From Panorpa germanica (taxonomy: Eukaryota > Arthropoda > Insecta > Mecoptera > Panorpidae), in contig CAVMBN010000119.1 of NCBI GenBank assembly GCA_963678705.1, positions 248,001 through 312,000 on the forward strand: a stretch of DNA of 64,000 bases, given 5' to 3'. Each line of letters starts with the position of its first letter. Positions within the stretch are counted from its first letter, which is position 1. The position numbers were made by a program, and so were the translations under genes. Under the pieces are notes generated by a model. The model made no database searches, was not told where the DNA came from, and saw nothing but the letters and a program-made list of their open reading frames with translations. Below are positions 44,326 through 54,425 of this stretch, one piece after another.

Positions 44326-45531
44326 TTATGTAATTTTATTAACAATTCCAGATAAAGGTTTATACTCAATAATTTTGTCGTGTATAATTAGGGCAAAGGC
44401 GCGAACCAAACCAACAATCATTTCTGATGTTTCTAATTCAAGTCTAATATCCACTGGGGCAGATTTTAGAAATTCTTTCTGTTTTGAACAATCTATAACT
44501 ATTAAAGGTGCTTTTTCTTTAAAATCTTTTAAATTCAAAACAGGGTTTGGATTCTTATCATAGTATGATTTTTGAAAATTTGCATACATTTCATAGGCTA
44601 CCGAATATTTATTATTATTATAATCTAAGTTTAGATTATCATATGGATACATTTCAGAATTTAAGTATAATTTTACGTTTCTCAAATTACATGTATAAAA
44701 TTTACTGATGTCCTTCGTCATATCATTTTTTGATTCCCTTTGTAGTCCTAATATAACGTAACGTGGTTTTTCAAGTGAAGTTGTTGTTTTTATTGACCAA
44801 ACTTGATTAGTTGAACTTGATAAAGCAGGATATTCGTATAATTCCCAAGCTCGAAAACCAATATATAATGATCTATCACGTTCTATTGTTTGCAATAATT
44901 TCAATTTTTCTTTGTCTGATACATTTATATGAGGCATTCGCCATTGTATTTTGTCAATGACTACTTTTGGTAATACATCTTTAGCTGCTGCTATCCAAAG
45001 TGCGTTATTATCGTTTTTTGATCGAATTAATATTAATTCATGCTTTACTGGTAAAATAATTTTTTCGAAATCTTCACAAAAACCAAATATCGTTTTAAGA
45101 GGAATACATACACTGAAGTTTCCATTTTTATCTATTATATTAGTATCTTTATCGCACCATCCAAAATTTTGAATATGAATATCATTATTATTATGTGAAA
45201 CATAGCCTTTCATAGTAGATGTTACACCAGGGTTTCTATTTGAATCAATTTCAACTGAATTTATTTCATATCTTATACTTTCAAATAGGTGTAAAACACC
45301 ATTTAATATGAATACTGGGGTTCTTTCTGAAGTGTCCTGTATTTTTCCTTCAATGTATAAGTAAGATTCCGAGGGTAATGTATATACATTATGTTGATTT
45401 ATTGGGATTCGTATTTCATCGATATTTTCAAAAGTAGTAGTAGAATATGGGTTATATGAATGTATTTCCTATTGGCTTACTGATTCGTCAAAAAAAATTT
45501 TATCTTCAACATTAAGCATAAGAGCGGTCAT
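44326..45531 (-). pseudogene. MCP: Polinton major capsid protein, one in-frame stop
   Basis: A 401-codon gene from ATG at 45531. The frame is open except for a TAG at 45469-45471 (codon 21). The segment LFESIRYEINSVEIDSNRNP followed by GVTSTMKGYVS is the characteristic N-terminal signature I associate with the double jelly-roll capsid protein of insect Polintons. Later beta-rich segments (WCDKDTNII, VIDKIQWRMPHINV, PRYVILGLQRES) fit the second jelly roll. It would build the hexons of an icosahedral particle. It stands directly downstream of the minor capsid gene, as usual. The stop should abolish full-length product unless read through. Confidence 0.8.
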
Positions 45532-45673
45532 TGTAGAGTATTTATTTTAAATCCTAACGACTTAAGAAACTGTTTATTTTTTAATGTTATCCTCTTAAAA
45601 GGCTTGGTTGGACTACGCTGAGTTTGATTAAACGACGAATTATATATTGTTTTTAAATTATGACATATACCCA

Positions 45674-46411
45674 TTATTGAATCTTTCGTATGTGCAATCT
45701 GCAGGAAATTTTTTCTTTTCTAAAATTGATAAGTTCACCTTCTTCATTAACAATTTTTATAGAAATATTATCTATTTTCTGTACAACGATTGGAAGATAA
45801 ATGATTTGCTTTGGAATTTCTATTATCTTATATCCTGGTGGAACTGCAGGTGAAAACTCATAAATTGTGTGTACTAAACGTCCGTTTAGATAGGAACCGG
45901 ATGTAATATTGCATTCAATACGTATATTATTTACTTTTATAATGTTTACCGGTAAGTTAGATACATGTAATATATTAGGTTCTAATACTTGCTTATTAAA
46001 TCCTAGTAATGAACCAATACAATTTTCTTTCGAAAAATCTATTTTTTCAGTACATATTATCTCACTTTGAAGGGTATTTGTATTTGCAGTTAAATTTAAA
46101 AATACTTCTTTTATTTGTTTATCAGATATTTCTTTAAATTTGCTGTTGTGTTTTATCGCTCTAGAATCACCCATGTTCAACCTTAAATATTCCTGAATAT
46201 CTTCCAATTCATATGAACCCACTGGTATTGAAATAACTTTACCATCTCCATAATAAAATTTATTGTTAGTGTCGTCAATGTTTGGTATTGAATTAAATGT
46301 CTGAAAGTCGACTATTCCCAATTCAAACTGTTCATCGTACAAATCTATAGGAGGGAAAATATCGGCGCTTAATACGGATTTATTTCTAATAATTGTAAAT
46401 GTCATAGACAT
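45674..46411 (-). CDS. mCP: Polinton minor capsid (penton) protein, 245 aa
   Basis: Intact from ATG at 46411 (MSMTFTIIRNKSVLSADIFP). Features typical of the Polinton penton-type protein are the early PIDLYDEQFELGIVDFQTFN, then NKFYYGDGKVISIPVGSYEL, and an end rich in beta strands (PPGYKIIEIPKQIIYLPIVV). It would occupy the fivefold vertices of the capsid as a single jelly roll. It lies between the protease and major capsid genes on the same strand, probably in one transcription unit. Length is normal for the family. Confidence 0.82.
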   Translation of the reverse strand: MSMTFTIIRNKSVLSADIFPPIDLYDEQFELGIVDFQTFNSIPNIDDTNNKFYYGDGKVISIPVGSYELEDIQEYLRLNMGDSRAIKHNSKFKEISDKQIKEVFLNLTANTNTLQSEIICTEKIDFSKENCIGSLLGFNKQVLEPNILHVSNLPVNIIKVNNIRIECNITSGSYLNGRLVHTIYEFSPAVPPGYKIIEIPKQIIYLPIVVQKIDNISIKIVNEEGELINFRKEKISCRLHIRKIQ

Positions 46412-46498
46412 TATTTTTTATTTAAAAATCCTTTCACGATAAGCTTAGTTATAGTAATAACAAATTAAAAATAAAACTCAGGTATTTATAGCAATATA

Positions 46499-46866
46499 TT
46501 ATTTATTATAAATATAAGAATTTGAATACAAAAAGTGTAAGCATAAATGTCCACAATTTACAGTATTAAATTTTTGAAATCTATCATAGTTATATTGAAT
46601 AGTATTATTTTTAAAGTATTCAATTGCTTCTATTGGAGGTTGAAGGTTACCAAAACTATCAAAATATAAAATATTTTTATTTCTTTTTATGTAAGCTACC
46701 CAATGTGTTCCTACTGATGTTTTATCATCTAAATTTATTATACCACATTCATTTAAATACATTTTTTTAAGGCAAATCATTTCTCATGAATACCCCTCTA
46801 AAGTGAGGGATATTAAATTTCTTGGCATATTTTCTTAAATCAACATCAGTAAGAGCTCGTTTAGGT
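46499..46866 (-). pseudogene. PRO: Polinton Ulp1/adenain-like cysteine protease, frameshifted
   Basis: The catalytic layout is clear: His in VGTHWVAYIKR, Asp in ILYFDSFGNLQPP, Cys in NTVNCGHLCLHFLY. This is the adenovirus-type protease that matures virions. The N-terminal part (ALTDVDLRKYAKKFNIPHF) is in a different frame. The break lies at a run of A residues near 46765, where one frame ends at a TAA and the other continues. No ATG start is visible upstream. It overlaps the end of the PLA2-like gene. Either a real one-base indel or a sequencing error in the homopolymer would explain it. Confidence 0.8.
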
Positions 46867-46870
46867 AGCT

Positions 46871-47740
46871 TCAACAAAAGTTTTTTGGATACGGATTAAT
46901 ATATAATCCTAACCCTTTTTTATAAGGTTTTAAATAAATTCCTTTGCCAGATTTTCCAATAGCAATTTCCTTCATAGTTTGGTTATGTTTTTGAGTTTCT
47001 GCTAACATTTTTTTTGCATCCTTTGCCTCATTTATTGCTTTTACAACACCTGCAACACCACCTGCCAATCCACCTAGTGCTGATAATCCCGCAAATAATG
47101 GAATTAGAAATGGTAGAAAACCACCTACTTTTGGTATAGGAATTATTCTTAGTTTATTAACTTTAAATTTTGACTTTTTATTAATTGATTGTTTTGCGGC
47201 TTGTGATGCAATTTTAATAGCTTTTGACACACTCTTAGGATTATCAGGGTTAATTAAAGTATTTTTTAGCGCACCACGAGCATTAAGAATAGCTTTCTTT
47301 AATGCTGCCATACTATGCTTGACCTTTCCGCTACCCTTTATTTTCTTCTTTTTAATTTTTTTATTTCGTTTCAACCCCATTCCAAGTTTGGTTTTTATAT
47401 TCATGATATTAGCAACAAGTAATGATGCTAAACGTTCACTTAACTTTGAATCTTTAGAAAAATATTGCTTCCAAGCTTTCTCAATCAGTATTTTATCAGC
47501 TACGTGTCTTTTACTTAAATCTTTATAGCGGTGATATGCAATGTCATGTTCTTTGCAAGCTGAGTCCAATGCATTAACTGCTTGATCTCCTCGGTTTAAA
47601 CGTTCTATTAAACGTGTTCCAGGACCGCAATAGTTGTATCCAGGCAAGTGCAACTCAAAAGGTAATTTATTGATTAGTTTATCAATAAGACCATCACCTT
47701 TCTTTACTTTTATCATACTGACCAAAGTATGTGCTATCAT
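46871..47740 (-). CDS. Polinton PLA2-like and membrane-active virion protein
   Basis: Intact. The true start may be the ATG at 47740 or that at 47716 (MIKVKKGDGLIDKL). Residues 30-75 contain LPGYNYCGPGTRL and ALDSACKEHDIAYHRY. These are the calcium-loop and catalytic His-Asp motifs of the small phospholipase A2 domain known from parvovirus capsids and Polinton virion proteins. A Lys-rich basic stretch follows (about 120-200). Next come a hydrophobic glycine/alanine segment (LPFLIPLFAGLSALGGLAGG) resembling adenovirus pX-type membrane-active peptides, and a helical tail. It probably helps the particle breach a membrane. The first codons lie within a 105-bp repeat unit. Confidence 0.85.
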   Translation of the reverse strand: MIAHTLVSMIKVKKGDGLIDKLINKLPFELHLPGYNYCGPGTRLIERLNRGDQAVNALDSACKEHDIAYHRYKDLSKRHVADKILIEKAWKQYFSKDSKLSERLASLLVANIMNIKTKLGMGLKRNKKIKKKKIKGSGKVKHSMAALKKAILNARGALKNTLINPDNPKSVSKAIKIASQAAKQSINKKSKFKVNKLRIIPIPKVGGFLPFLIPLFAGLSALGGLAGGVAGVVKAINEAKDAKKMLAETQKHNQTMKEIAIGKSGKGIYLKPYKKGLGLYINPYPKNFC

Positions 47741-48020
47741 CCAATTTTATACTTTATAATATTTTCATATATAAAGATTAAACATTTAAAATGTATTCTA
47801 TTAGTTTATTACTTTTATCATACTGACCAAACTATGTGCTATCATCCAATTTTATACTTTATAATATTTTCATATATAAAGATTAAACATTTAAAATGTA
47901 TTCTATTAGTTTATTACTTTTATCATACTGACCAAAGTATGTGCTATCATCCAATTTTATACTTTATAATATTTTCATATATAAAGATTAAACATTTAAA
48001 ATGTATTCCATTAGTTTATA
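47706..48020. repeat. 105-bp unit repeated three times in a divergent promoter
   Basis: ACTTTTATCATACTGACCAA begins copies at 47706, 47811 and 47916, which are almost identical. The region separates the minus-strand structural genes from the plus-strand ATPase gene, so it should contain both promoters. The first copy includes the start codon and first dozen codons of the PLA2-like gene; the other two repeat that start as short dead-end frames. Confidence 0.95.
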
Positions 48021-48039
48021 ACACATGCCTGGTTAAACA

Positions 48040-48741
48040 ATGAAGTTTGTAAAGCAAAAACAAACTCTTTCTGTAAAGAATGTAGATAATCAAAGTAATA
48101 ATTACACTAATAATTTAAAACATGGATTACTTTTACCAAACGACATTAGATGCATTATTTGTGGACCTTCAAACTGTGGAAAAACTAATGTTATGTTTAA
48201 TCTAATTGAACATCCAAATGGGTTGCGATTTAAAAATATATACATTTATTCAAAATCTTTATATCAACCAAAATATAAAATATTACAACAAATTATGAAG
48301 AATATTAATGGTATGGGATACTATACATACACTGACAATGCAGAGATTATTAGACCTGAAGATGCTAGCCCAAATTCTATATTCATATTTGATGATGTTG
48401 CTTGCGATAAACAAAATAATATTCGAAATTTTTTTAGCATGGGCCGTCATAATTTGATAGACTCTTTCTATTTATGTCAGACTTACAGCAAAATTCCAAA
48501 GCAAATAATACGGGATAATACTAATTTTATTATATTATTCAAGCAAGATGACTTAAATTTAAAGCATATATATGATGATCATGTTAACTTTGACTTTCCA
48601 AGTTTTCTAGAGTTTAAACAAGTTTGTAATTTATGTTGGGATTCAAATAAATATTCCTTTATGGTAATAGATAAAAATAGTGACTTAAATAAAGGGCGAT
48701 ACAGAAAAGGATTTGATATGTTTTTAGATATAACCAAGTAA
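48040..48741 (+). CDS. ATP: Polinton FtsK/A32-like DNA packaging ATPase, 233 aa
   Basis: Intact from ATG at 48040, immediately after the 105-bp repeats. The Walker A motif is CIICGPSNCGKTNVMFNL and Walker B is SIFIFDDVACD. The following sensor region reads FYLCQTYSKIPKQIIRDNTN, the usual order for A32/FtsK-type packaging ATPases of Polintons and related DNA viruses. It would pump the genome into capsids. No residue known to be essential is missing, and the length is normal. It heads the rightward plus-strand block. Confidence 0.93.
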   Translation: MKFVKQKQTLSVKNVDNQSNNYTNNLKHGLLLPNDIRCIICGPSNCGKTNVMFNLIEHPNGLRFKNIYIYSKSLYQPKYKILQQIMKNINGMGYYTYTDNAEIIRPEDASPNSIFIFDDVACDKQNNIRNFFSMGRHNLIDSFYLCQTYSKIPKQIIRDNTNFIILFKQDDLNLKHIYDDHVNFDFPSFLEFKQVCNLCWDSNKYSFMVIDKNSDLNKGRYRKGFDMFLDITK

Positions 48742-49052
48742 CCTTTACAATAATAATCAGTGTTGAGGTAACCATCTTTATAATAACATGCATTTATTAT
48801 CTTAATAAACATTGATTACGTTCAAATTACATTAATTACGTTCCCATTACGTTCAAATTACATTGATTACGTTCCCATTACGTTGAATTTACGTTGATTA
48901 CGTTCCCATTACGTTGAATTTACGTTGAATTTACGTTCCCATTACGTTGAATTTACGTTCCCATTACGTTGAATTTACGTTCCCATTACGTTTAATTTAC
49001 GTTCAAATTACGTTCCCATTACGTTCAAGTTGCATAAAGTTTACATGTAACC
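48742..49052. repeat. TTACGTT-based minisatellite, upstream of the 438-aa gene
   Basis: From about 48827 to 49025 the sequence consists of short variants of ATTACGTTCCCATTACGTTG and ATTACGTTCAAATTAC, around fifteen TTACGTT words. The first 80 bp are unique spacer following the ATPase stop. It lies in the promoter or 5' leader of the next gene. Confidence 0.88.
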
Positions 49053-50369
49053 ATGTTTAAATCAAAGAAGCGTGCAAAAAATACTGTGGTTAAAATAAAG
49101 ACTCCTCCCACCAGATTTAAAAAAAGGAATAGTAAACGTAAAATAATAAGCAATACTACTAATGATGAAGATAAAAAATTAACATGCGATATTATTAAAT
49201 CAAGCGATTCTATAAGACAAAAGTATCTCGCATTAAAACTAGGAGAATCTGAGGCACAAAGGTACTTTGACAAACAGCTTGAACCAATAACTACACCACT
49301 AAATATACTAGCTAATAAAAGTACTTCCAATATTAAATTAGCGCAACCAATCAAACAAGATATTGATACAAAACCGTATGATTTCAAGGTTAAAACAAAT
49401 AAATCTAAGTTAAATAACATGTTAAAAGAACCCCTAGACACTACATTTATACCAGAACAGCAAAATGATTTAACATTAGCTAAAGAACCAACAATGGAAC
49501 TTAGTCAGTTAGATGATGAAGTTTTTGAATCAAATGAACCCTTAGAATATAGTAGAGTACATGATCCAAACTTATTTAAGACATCTATAAAACTGTCTGA
49601 AGTTGAAGAAAATCTTAAAAAACAAGTTGATAAATACGCCTTTCAATATTTAATTGATTTTAATAGACGAGAAGGTGATCCAAGTATATTTGATCATACA
49701 TTTGGTATAAATTTAGAAGATGGTAATTTAATATTAGGAAAAACACTGGTTACGTTTGATAAAGAGGGTATTATAATAGGAAATAAAAAATATAAGTCAT
49801 CCCCCGGATTATATGAATTGCTTTTTAAAATAGATCCAAGCGCAAATATTTATAGTGAGGAAGATTTAGAGGATTATAAAACAATTTTAACTGATACAAA
49901 TGCACATAGAACATTATATTCACCTAATGGTAAAATTAAATCTAACAAAGGTATAAAATATAAAAAAATTATATCGCTATTATTTCCTCCTCAAACAAAA
50001 TTAAGTGCCTCAGCGTCTTCAACACCATATTCTTCAGAAAGATTACAAAACGTTCGATCAAGACTTTTGCAGCGTAAGTCATCAGTTGGTTTACAAAATA
50101 ATAAACGTTTAGGAGGTGGCAATTTAATACCAAACTTTATGACTTCAGTTGGTTTACAAAATAATAAACGTTTAGGAGGTGGCAATTTAATACCAAACTT
50201 TATGACTTTAAACAATAATCAAAAGGATTTCATTTACTGGGATGACCTAAATGAATTAGTTGAAAGATTACAACTACTTATTAGTTCAAAAATGGCGGGT
50301 AATACATCACATGACAATGAAATTATTTCAATAGTTAAAGAATTAAAAGAAGCTAATATTATTATATAA
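49053..50369 (+). CDS. Polinton conserved protein, 438 aa, with internal duplication
   Basis: Intact. I recognise the type as a conserved Polinton/Maverick protein of unknown function. The N-terminus is strongly basic (KSKKRAKNTVVKIK, RFKKRNSKRK), suggesting nucleic-acid binding or nuclear entry. The middle contains DHTFGINLEDGNLILGKTLV and SSPGLYELLFK. The C-terminal block FIYWDDLNELVERLQLLISS and GNTSHDNEIISIVKELKEAN is the most conserved part from family knowledge. A 21-residue unit (SVGLQNNKRLGGGNLIPNFM plus T) occurs twice in tandem at about residues 347-388. It sits between the ATPase and the integrase block on the same strand. Confidence 0.7.
   Translation: MFKSKKRAKNTVVKIKTPPTRFKKRNSKRKIISNTTNDEDKKLTCDIIKSSDSIRQKYLALKLGESEAQRYFDKQLEPITTPLNILANKSTSNIKLAQPIKQDIDTKPYDFKVKTNKSKLNNMLKEPLDTTFIPEQQNDLTLAKEPTMELSQLDDEVFESNEPLEYSRVHDPNLFKTSIKLSEVEENLKKQVDKYAFQYLIDFNRREGDPSIFDHTFGINLEDGNLILGKTLVTFDKEGIIIGNKKYKSSPGLYELLFKIDPSANIYSEEDLEDYKTILTDTNAHRTLYSPNGKIKSNKGIKYKKIISLLFPPQTKLSASASSTPYSSERLQNVRSRLLQRKSSVGLQNNKRLGGGNLIPNFMTSVGLQNNKRLGGGNLIPNFMTLNNNQKDFIYWDDLNELVERLQLLISSKMAGNTSHDNEIISIVKELKEANIII
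50090..50209. repeat. 63-bp in-frame tandem duplication
   Basis: TCAGTTGGTTTACAAAATAA begins copies near 50084 and 50147 that appear identical. Because 63 is a multiple of three, the frame of the 438-aa gene is kept. Confidence 0.92.
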
Positions 50370-50425
50370 ATACTTAAACACATTCCCTTCTTTTTCATTA
50401 ATTTATAACTACTCATGTAAGTAAC

Positions 50426-50644
50426 ATGACTATTAACAAATTTGGAGTACATATACATAAGAAAAAAATTACTCGGCACGAAACAGTATCAAAAAATGAT
50501 TTAATTATTATAGATAGACGTTTAAAAGCTGTAGAGAAAGATATTCATGATGCTTATATTAATAACTTTATTGAAGTAAATAATAAAATTGCAACATTAA
50601 TTACAGAATTAAAAACAAAACATAGTTTAGATATTAGTTCTTGA
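50426..50644 (+). CDS. Polinton small protein, 72 aa
   Basis: Intact, ATG at 50426 (MTINKFGVHIHKKK). It is basic at the start, then an amphipathic helical body (RRLKAVEKDIHDAYINNFIE). It lies 56 bp after the 438-aa gene and 22 bp before the integrase, on the same strand, so it is probably expressed with them. A small ORF starting in this way is commonly seen upstream of Polinton integrase from family knowledge. Its role is unknown. Confidence 0.65.
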   Translation: MTINKFGVHIHKKKITRHETVSKNDLIIIDRRLKAVEKDIHDAYINNFIEVNNKIATLITELKTKHSLDISS

Positions 50645-50666
50645 TAAATTTTGTGTAATAATAAGT

Positions 50667-51596
50667 ATGAGCAAAACAAAAATAGGTATAATTAATGAGT
50701 TACATAAACCTGCACTTAAAAACTATAAGCGTAGACATGTAATCATAAAAGGTCTAAATGATTCTTGGCAAGCTGATTTAGTAGAAATGATTCCGTATGC
50801 AAAAGAAAACAAAGGTTACAAGTATTTACTCACAGTAATTGATATATTTTCTAAATATGCATGGGCAGTTCCAGTAAAATCAAAATCTGCAAAAGACGTT
50901 ACTGTTGCATTTGAAAATATTTTATTAAAAAATAAGAATAAGGTTCCGAAAAACTTACAAACAGATAACGGAAAGGAATTTTATAACACTGAATTTAAAA
51001 AAGTTATAGATTCGTATGATATAAACCATTATAGTACATTTAGTAATATGAAAGCATCGATTGTTGAAAGATTTAATAGAACTCTAAAAAATGCCATGTG
51101 GAAAGATTTTAGTATAAAAGGCAACTATAATTGGATTAAAAACATTGATGCACTTGTTAAGAAATATAATAATACTCATCATTCAACAATTAATATGAAG
51201 CCATCTCAAGTATCAATAAAAAATGAAAAAAAATTATTAGGAAATGTATACAATAGAATAAAAAGGGTCGGTTTAAGTCAATATAAAGTTGGAGATTATG
51301 TTCGTTTAAGCAAAACCAAATCATTATTTGCAAAAGGGTATACTCCTAACTGGAGTACCGAAATATTTACTATATCAAAAGTACAACTAACTAATCCAGA
51401 CACATATTTACTTAATGATTCTCTTGGCCAATCAATTGCAGGCGCGTTTTACGAACAAGAACTACAAAAAACAAAATATCCAGATATATATCTAGTTGAG
51501 AAAGTTTTACAGAAAAAAGGAAAAAGAGTTTTTGTAAAGTGGTTAGGTTTAGATAAATCTCATAACAGTTGGATAGGTGCTAAAAATATTGTATAA
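50667..51596 (+). CDS. INT: Polinton retroviral-type integrase with chromodomain-like end, 309 aa
   Basis: Intact. The rve core has the three catalytic acids in WQADLVEMIPYA, NLQTDNGKEFYN and SIVERFNRTLKNAMW, with the last two separated by the expected about 35 residues. The segment YKVGDYVRLSKTKSLFAKGY is the SH3-like DNA-binding part. The C-terminus (YLVEKVLQKKGKRVFVKWLG then SHNSWI) is chromodomain-like. The protein joins the element ends to target DNA, creating the 6-bp duplication. It is convergent with the polymerase gene, 66 bp away. Confidence 0.95.
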   Translation: MSKTKIGIINELHKPALKNYKRRHVIIKGLNDSWQADLVEMIPYAKENKGYKYLLTVIDIFSKYAWAVPVKSKSAKDVTVAFENILLKNKNKVPKNLQTDNGKEFYNTEFKKVIDSYDINHYSTFSNMKASIVERFNRTLKNAMWKDFSIKGNYNWIKNIDALVKKYNNTHHSTINMKPSQVSIKNEKKLLGNVYNRIKRVGLSQYKVGDYVRLSKTKSLFAKGYTPNWSTEIFTISKVQLTNPDTYLLNDSLGQSIAGAFYEQELQKTKYPDIYLVEKVLQKKGKRVFVKWLGLDKSHNSWIGAKNIV

Positions 51597-54377
51597 CATT
51601 TTAAATAAATAAAACTATTGGTTATTATAAATATGTATTTATTTTTACATTAAAAATATACTTATAACAATAAATCGCTCTCACTAAAACTATCAAAACC
51701 CCAAGGCAAAGTATCGGTACTATTTTTTATAATACACCGTTTATCATCAAAAGGACTTAAAGCAATTTTTGTTTGCTTAATAGAGTACACATTATGCAAT
51801 TTTGAAACTATTCCTCTTTGAGTACATTTTTTTTCATTTAAAGTTCTTAAACAATTTTCATAATCTTCAAAAGAAATATGGTTTTTTACTACACTTGTCT
51901 TTACTCCTTTTATTTTTTTTATAATATCATTATTATTAACTTATATTGTATACATTTTAGATCTTAGTCCTATAAAGTGAGTCATAATTTTATCGTTATT
52001 TTCATCCTTCATTAAACCCAATACCTTTTTATTTACACGGGGAATATTATATTGATTGTTTTCTTTATAATCACTTGTATCAAACTTACTTATATCGCGT
52101 TTTATAGTTTCATAAATATCTGATGTGATAATTTCATATATTAACGAGTCAGTATCAATATATAATAACTTTAAATTTTTATTAAAAAATTCTTTTTGCA
52201 TATAATTATAATGAAAATCATACATTACTGTTTTAGATAAATCTAATATTGAAAAGCCAACATATATAGGTTTATTAAATGTAATATTAGGTTTTAAAAG
52301 TTCAATAGCCACAACATTTTTATTAAAAATTGTTCGGCTATGAAAATTAGGTCGTGCTATTAAACTTTTTACTCCATATCGACCACCCCATTTTGTTTTT
52401 AATTTTATATCACGATGTTTTCTAACATTTTCCATTGTCTTACCAAATACACTATTATTCATTAATTTATACAAGTTTTTTTCAAAATCATTGGTAGCCC
52501 TTTTTCTTTTTTCTGTATTTAAATCGATATAGTTTTTTAGCCACGGTGATTGACTAAATTTTAAAACTCGATGTATTTTTGACACTTGCATTCCTAAATG
52601 TATACATTGCTTTAAATTACTATAATGAATTATATATTTCTCCTTATCATATAAAGTAGTTAAAAGTTTTTTATGTTTACTTCCCGGTGGAATACAATGC
52701 TTAGGACAAAGCGGTAAATCTTTATGGAGATTATGTAAACTTTGAGGATAAGTTAAATCTACTTCTAAAATGTAACCAGTATTGCTAGTTTCTGACATAT
52801 TGCATATAGTATTACTTATTTCCAATATTTCCTGTTTGTTTAACCATTTAAAATTTCCATATGGTAGGAATTGAGACATTGCTTGACCGTATAAGTTATT
52901 AACATCGAAATACATTAGATATTTAGAAGGTAATTCAGGTTTATACTTTTCATTCATGTATTTGTTATTGGCCTCTGCATATCTGTTTAAACATTGACTT
53001 ATACCACCTCTGATACCCTTCTCTATAAATAGCCACATATTTATATCAGTAAACAATTCAAGTTTAATTTTTGTTATTTTTAACATAGAATCCCAAGATA
53101 ACCCTGGGGCAGAAACATAATGCACTGGATCTAATTTATACGTGTCTAAACAATTATCTCGAAAATTTTCAAATATGTCACAAAGTAATAACACATCGGT
53201 TTTTAAGTACAAATCTGAATATTCACCAAGTGTTTTAATATGAAATGTATTCCATACATCTTGTTCATGTTTGTAATTTACATCAGATAAGTTACTATCA
53301 TTTAATAAATTAAAAAAATTATCCTGAGGTGGTAAAGCTGTCTCATTTAACTTTTCCCAGGAATTTATATAATCATAAGGAAATACACCTTTTTTACTTA
53401 ACAAAGTAAATTCTTCATTGCTTAAATTGTTAAATTCTGATTTTAAATTTTTTAGTTTATTATTTGGTAAATAAGATGCTAAATTACTTAAAGAACTAGC
53501 CATAAATCGATATGAATCAATAAATCTTAATGAAATATTAGTTCCATACACATATTTCGTAAATGAAATATATTTTTCTATATTAATTGGTAGCACAGAG
53601 GTTCTTCCACTTATTCCGGTAGCTAAATCAATTATTATAAAATGTGAATCATAAGATGATAAATTGTGAAAAATTATTGGAATCACATAACTTTCATTAT
53701 AATTTAAATTACATTCATTATGAGCTGGTCCTCTATAATTTCCTGTTAAATGACAATGATCTCGAACACGGTCTTGTTGCAACGGTTTTTCACATATATG
53801 ACAATTTATTGCATTTAAATATTCAATCTTTTGTTGAGCCGTCAATGTTTTCATTGGTAATACATTTTTTATTATATTCTTAACATTATAAGCAATCTCT
53901 TTTAATTCATTTACAAACCACTGAACGCAATCTTCACCACGATAACTATTATAATAAGATTTAGAGTCATCATATGAATATTTTACATAATATCCAACGC
54001 TATGTGCAATATGTGTTTGATATACCCCCTTGGTTTCAATATTTGTCACATTACTATCCAATATACTTTCAAAGTCTGCATAAATAACACATGCATTTCT
54101 AATTTTTCTCTTAAAGTTTTTAAACTCAAGTATATTAGAATTTTCATCTGGCATTATCGGTTTAACTGGTCTTAGACCTAATCCAACACAGTCTTGTAAA
54201 TGTTCCTTAAACTTGTACTCATATCTAAAAAAAAGGAAACATCGATCACATATAAATTTCTTACAATTTGTTTTTGAAAGTTGATTACTAACAAGTCTTG
54301 ATAAATTCTTGATCCAACAAAAATGAAATTTTATTTTATTGTCACATTCCTCATTATTACTTTCAACAACATCTTCT

Positions 54378-54425
54378 TCATCCTCTTCTTCTTCTTCTTC
54401 TTCTTCTTCTTCTTCTTCATCTTCT
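54378..54425 (-). repeat. Trinucleotide run encoding polyglutamate in polymerase B
   Basis: A TCT/TTC repeat on the plus strand encodes thirteen or so consecutive acidic residues, between the N-terminal domain and the exonuclease. It is probably length-variable and tolerated as a flexible linker. Confidence 0.9.

Noticed and set aside
47729-48043. A 104-aa plus-strand protein in the triplicated region
   Set aside because: It is the 105-bp repeat translated three times, overlapping the divergent promoter and the start of a real gene on the other strand.
48827-49030. CRISPR-like array from repeated TTACGTT words
   Set aside because: Repeat units are under 25 bp, spacers are not unique, and the context is a eukaryotic transposon.
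50667-51596. Reading the integrase as part of a retrotransposon inserted in the Polinton
   Set aside because: No LTR, protease or reverse transcriptase adjoins it. Position next to the polymerase and the chromodomain-like end fit the Polinton's own integrase.
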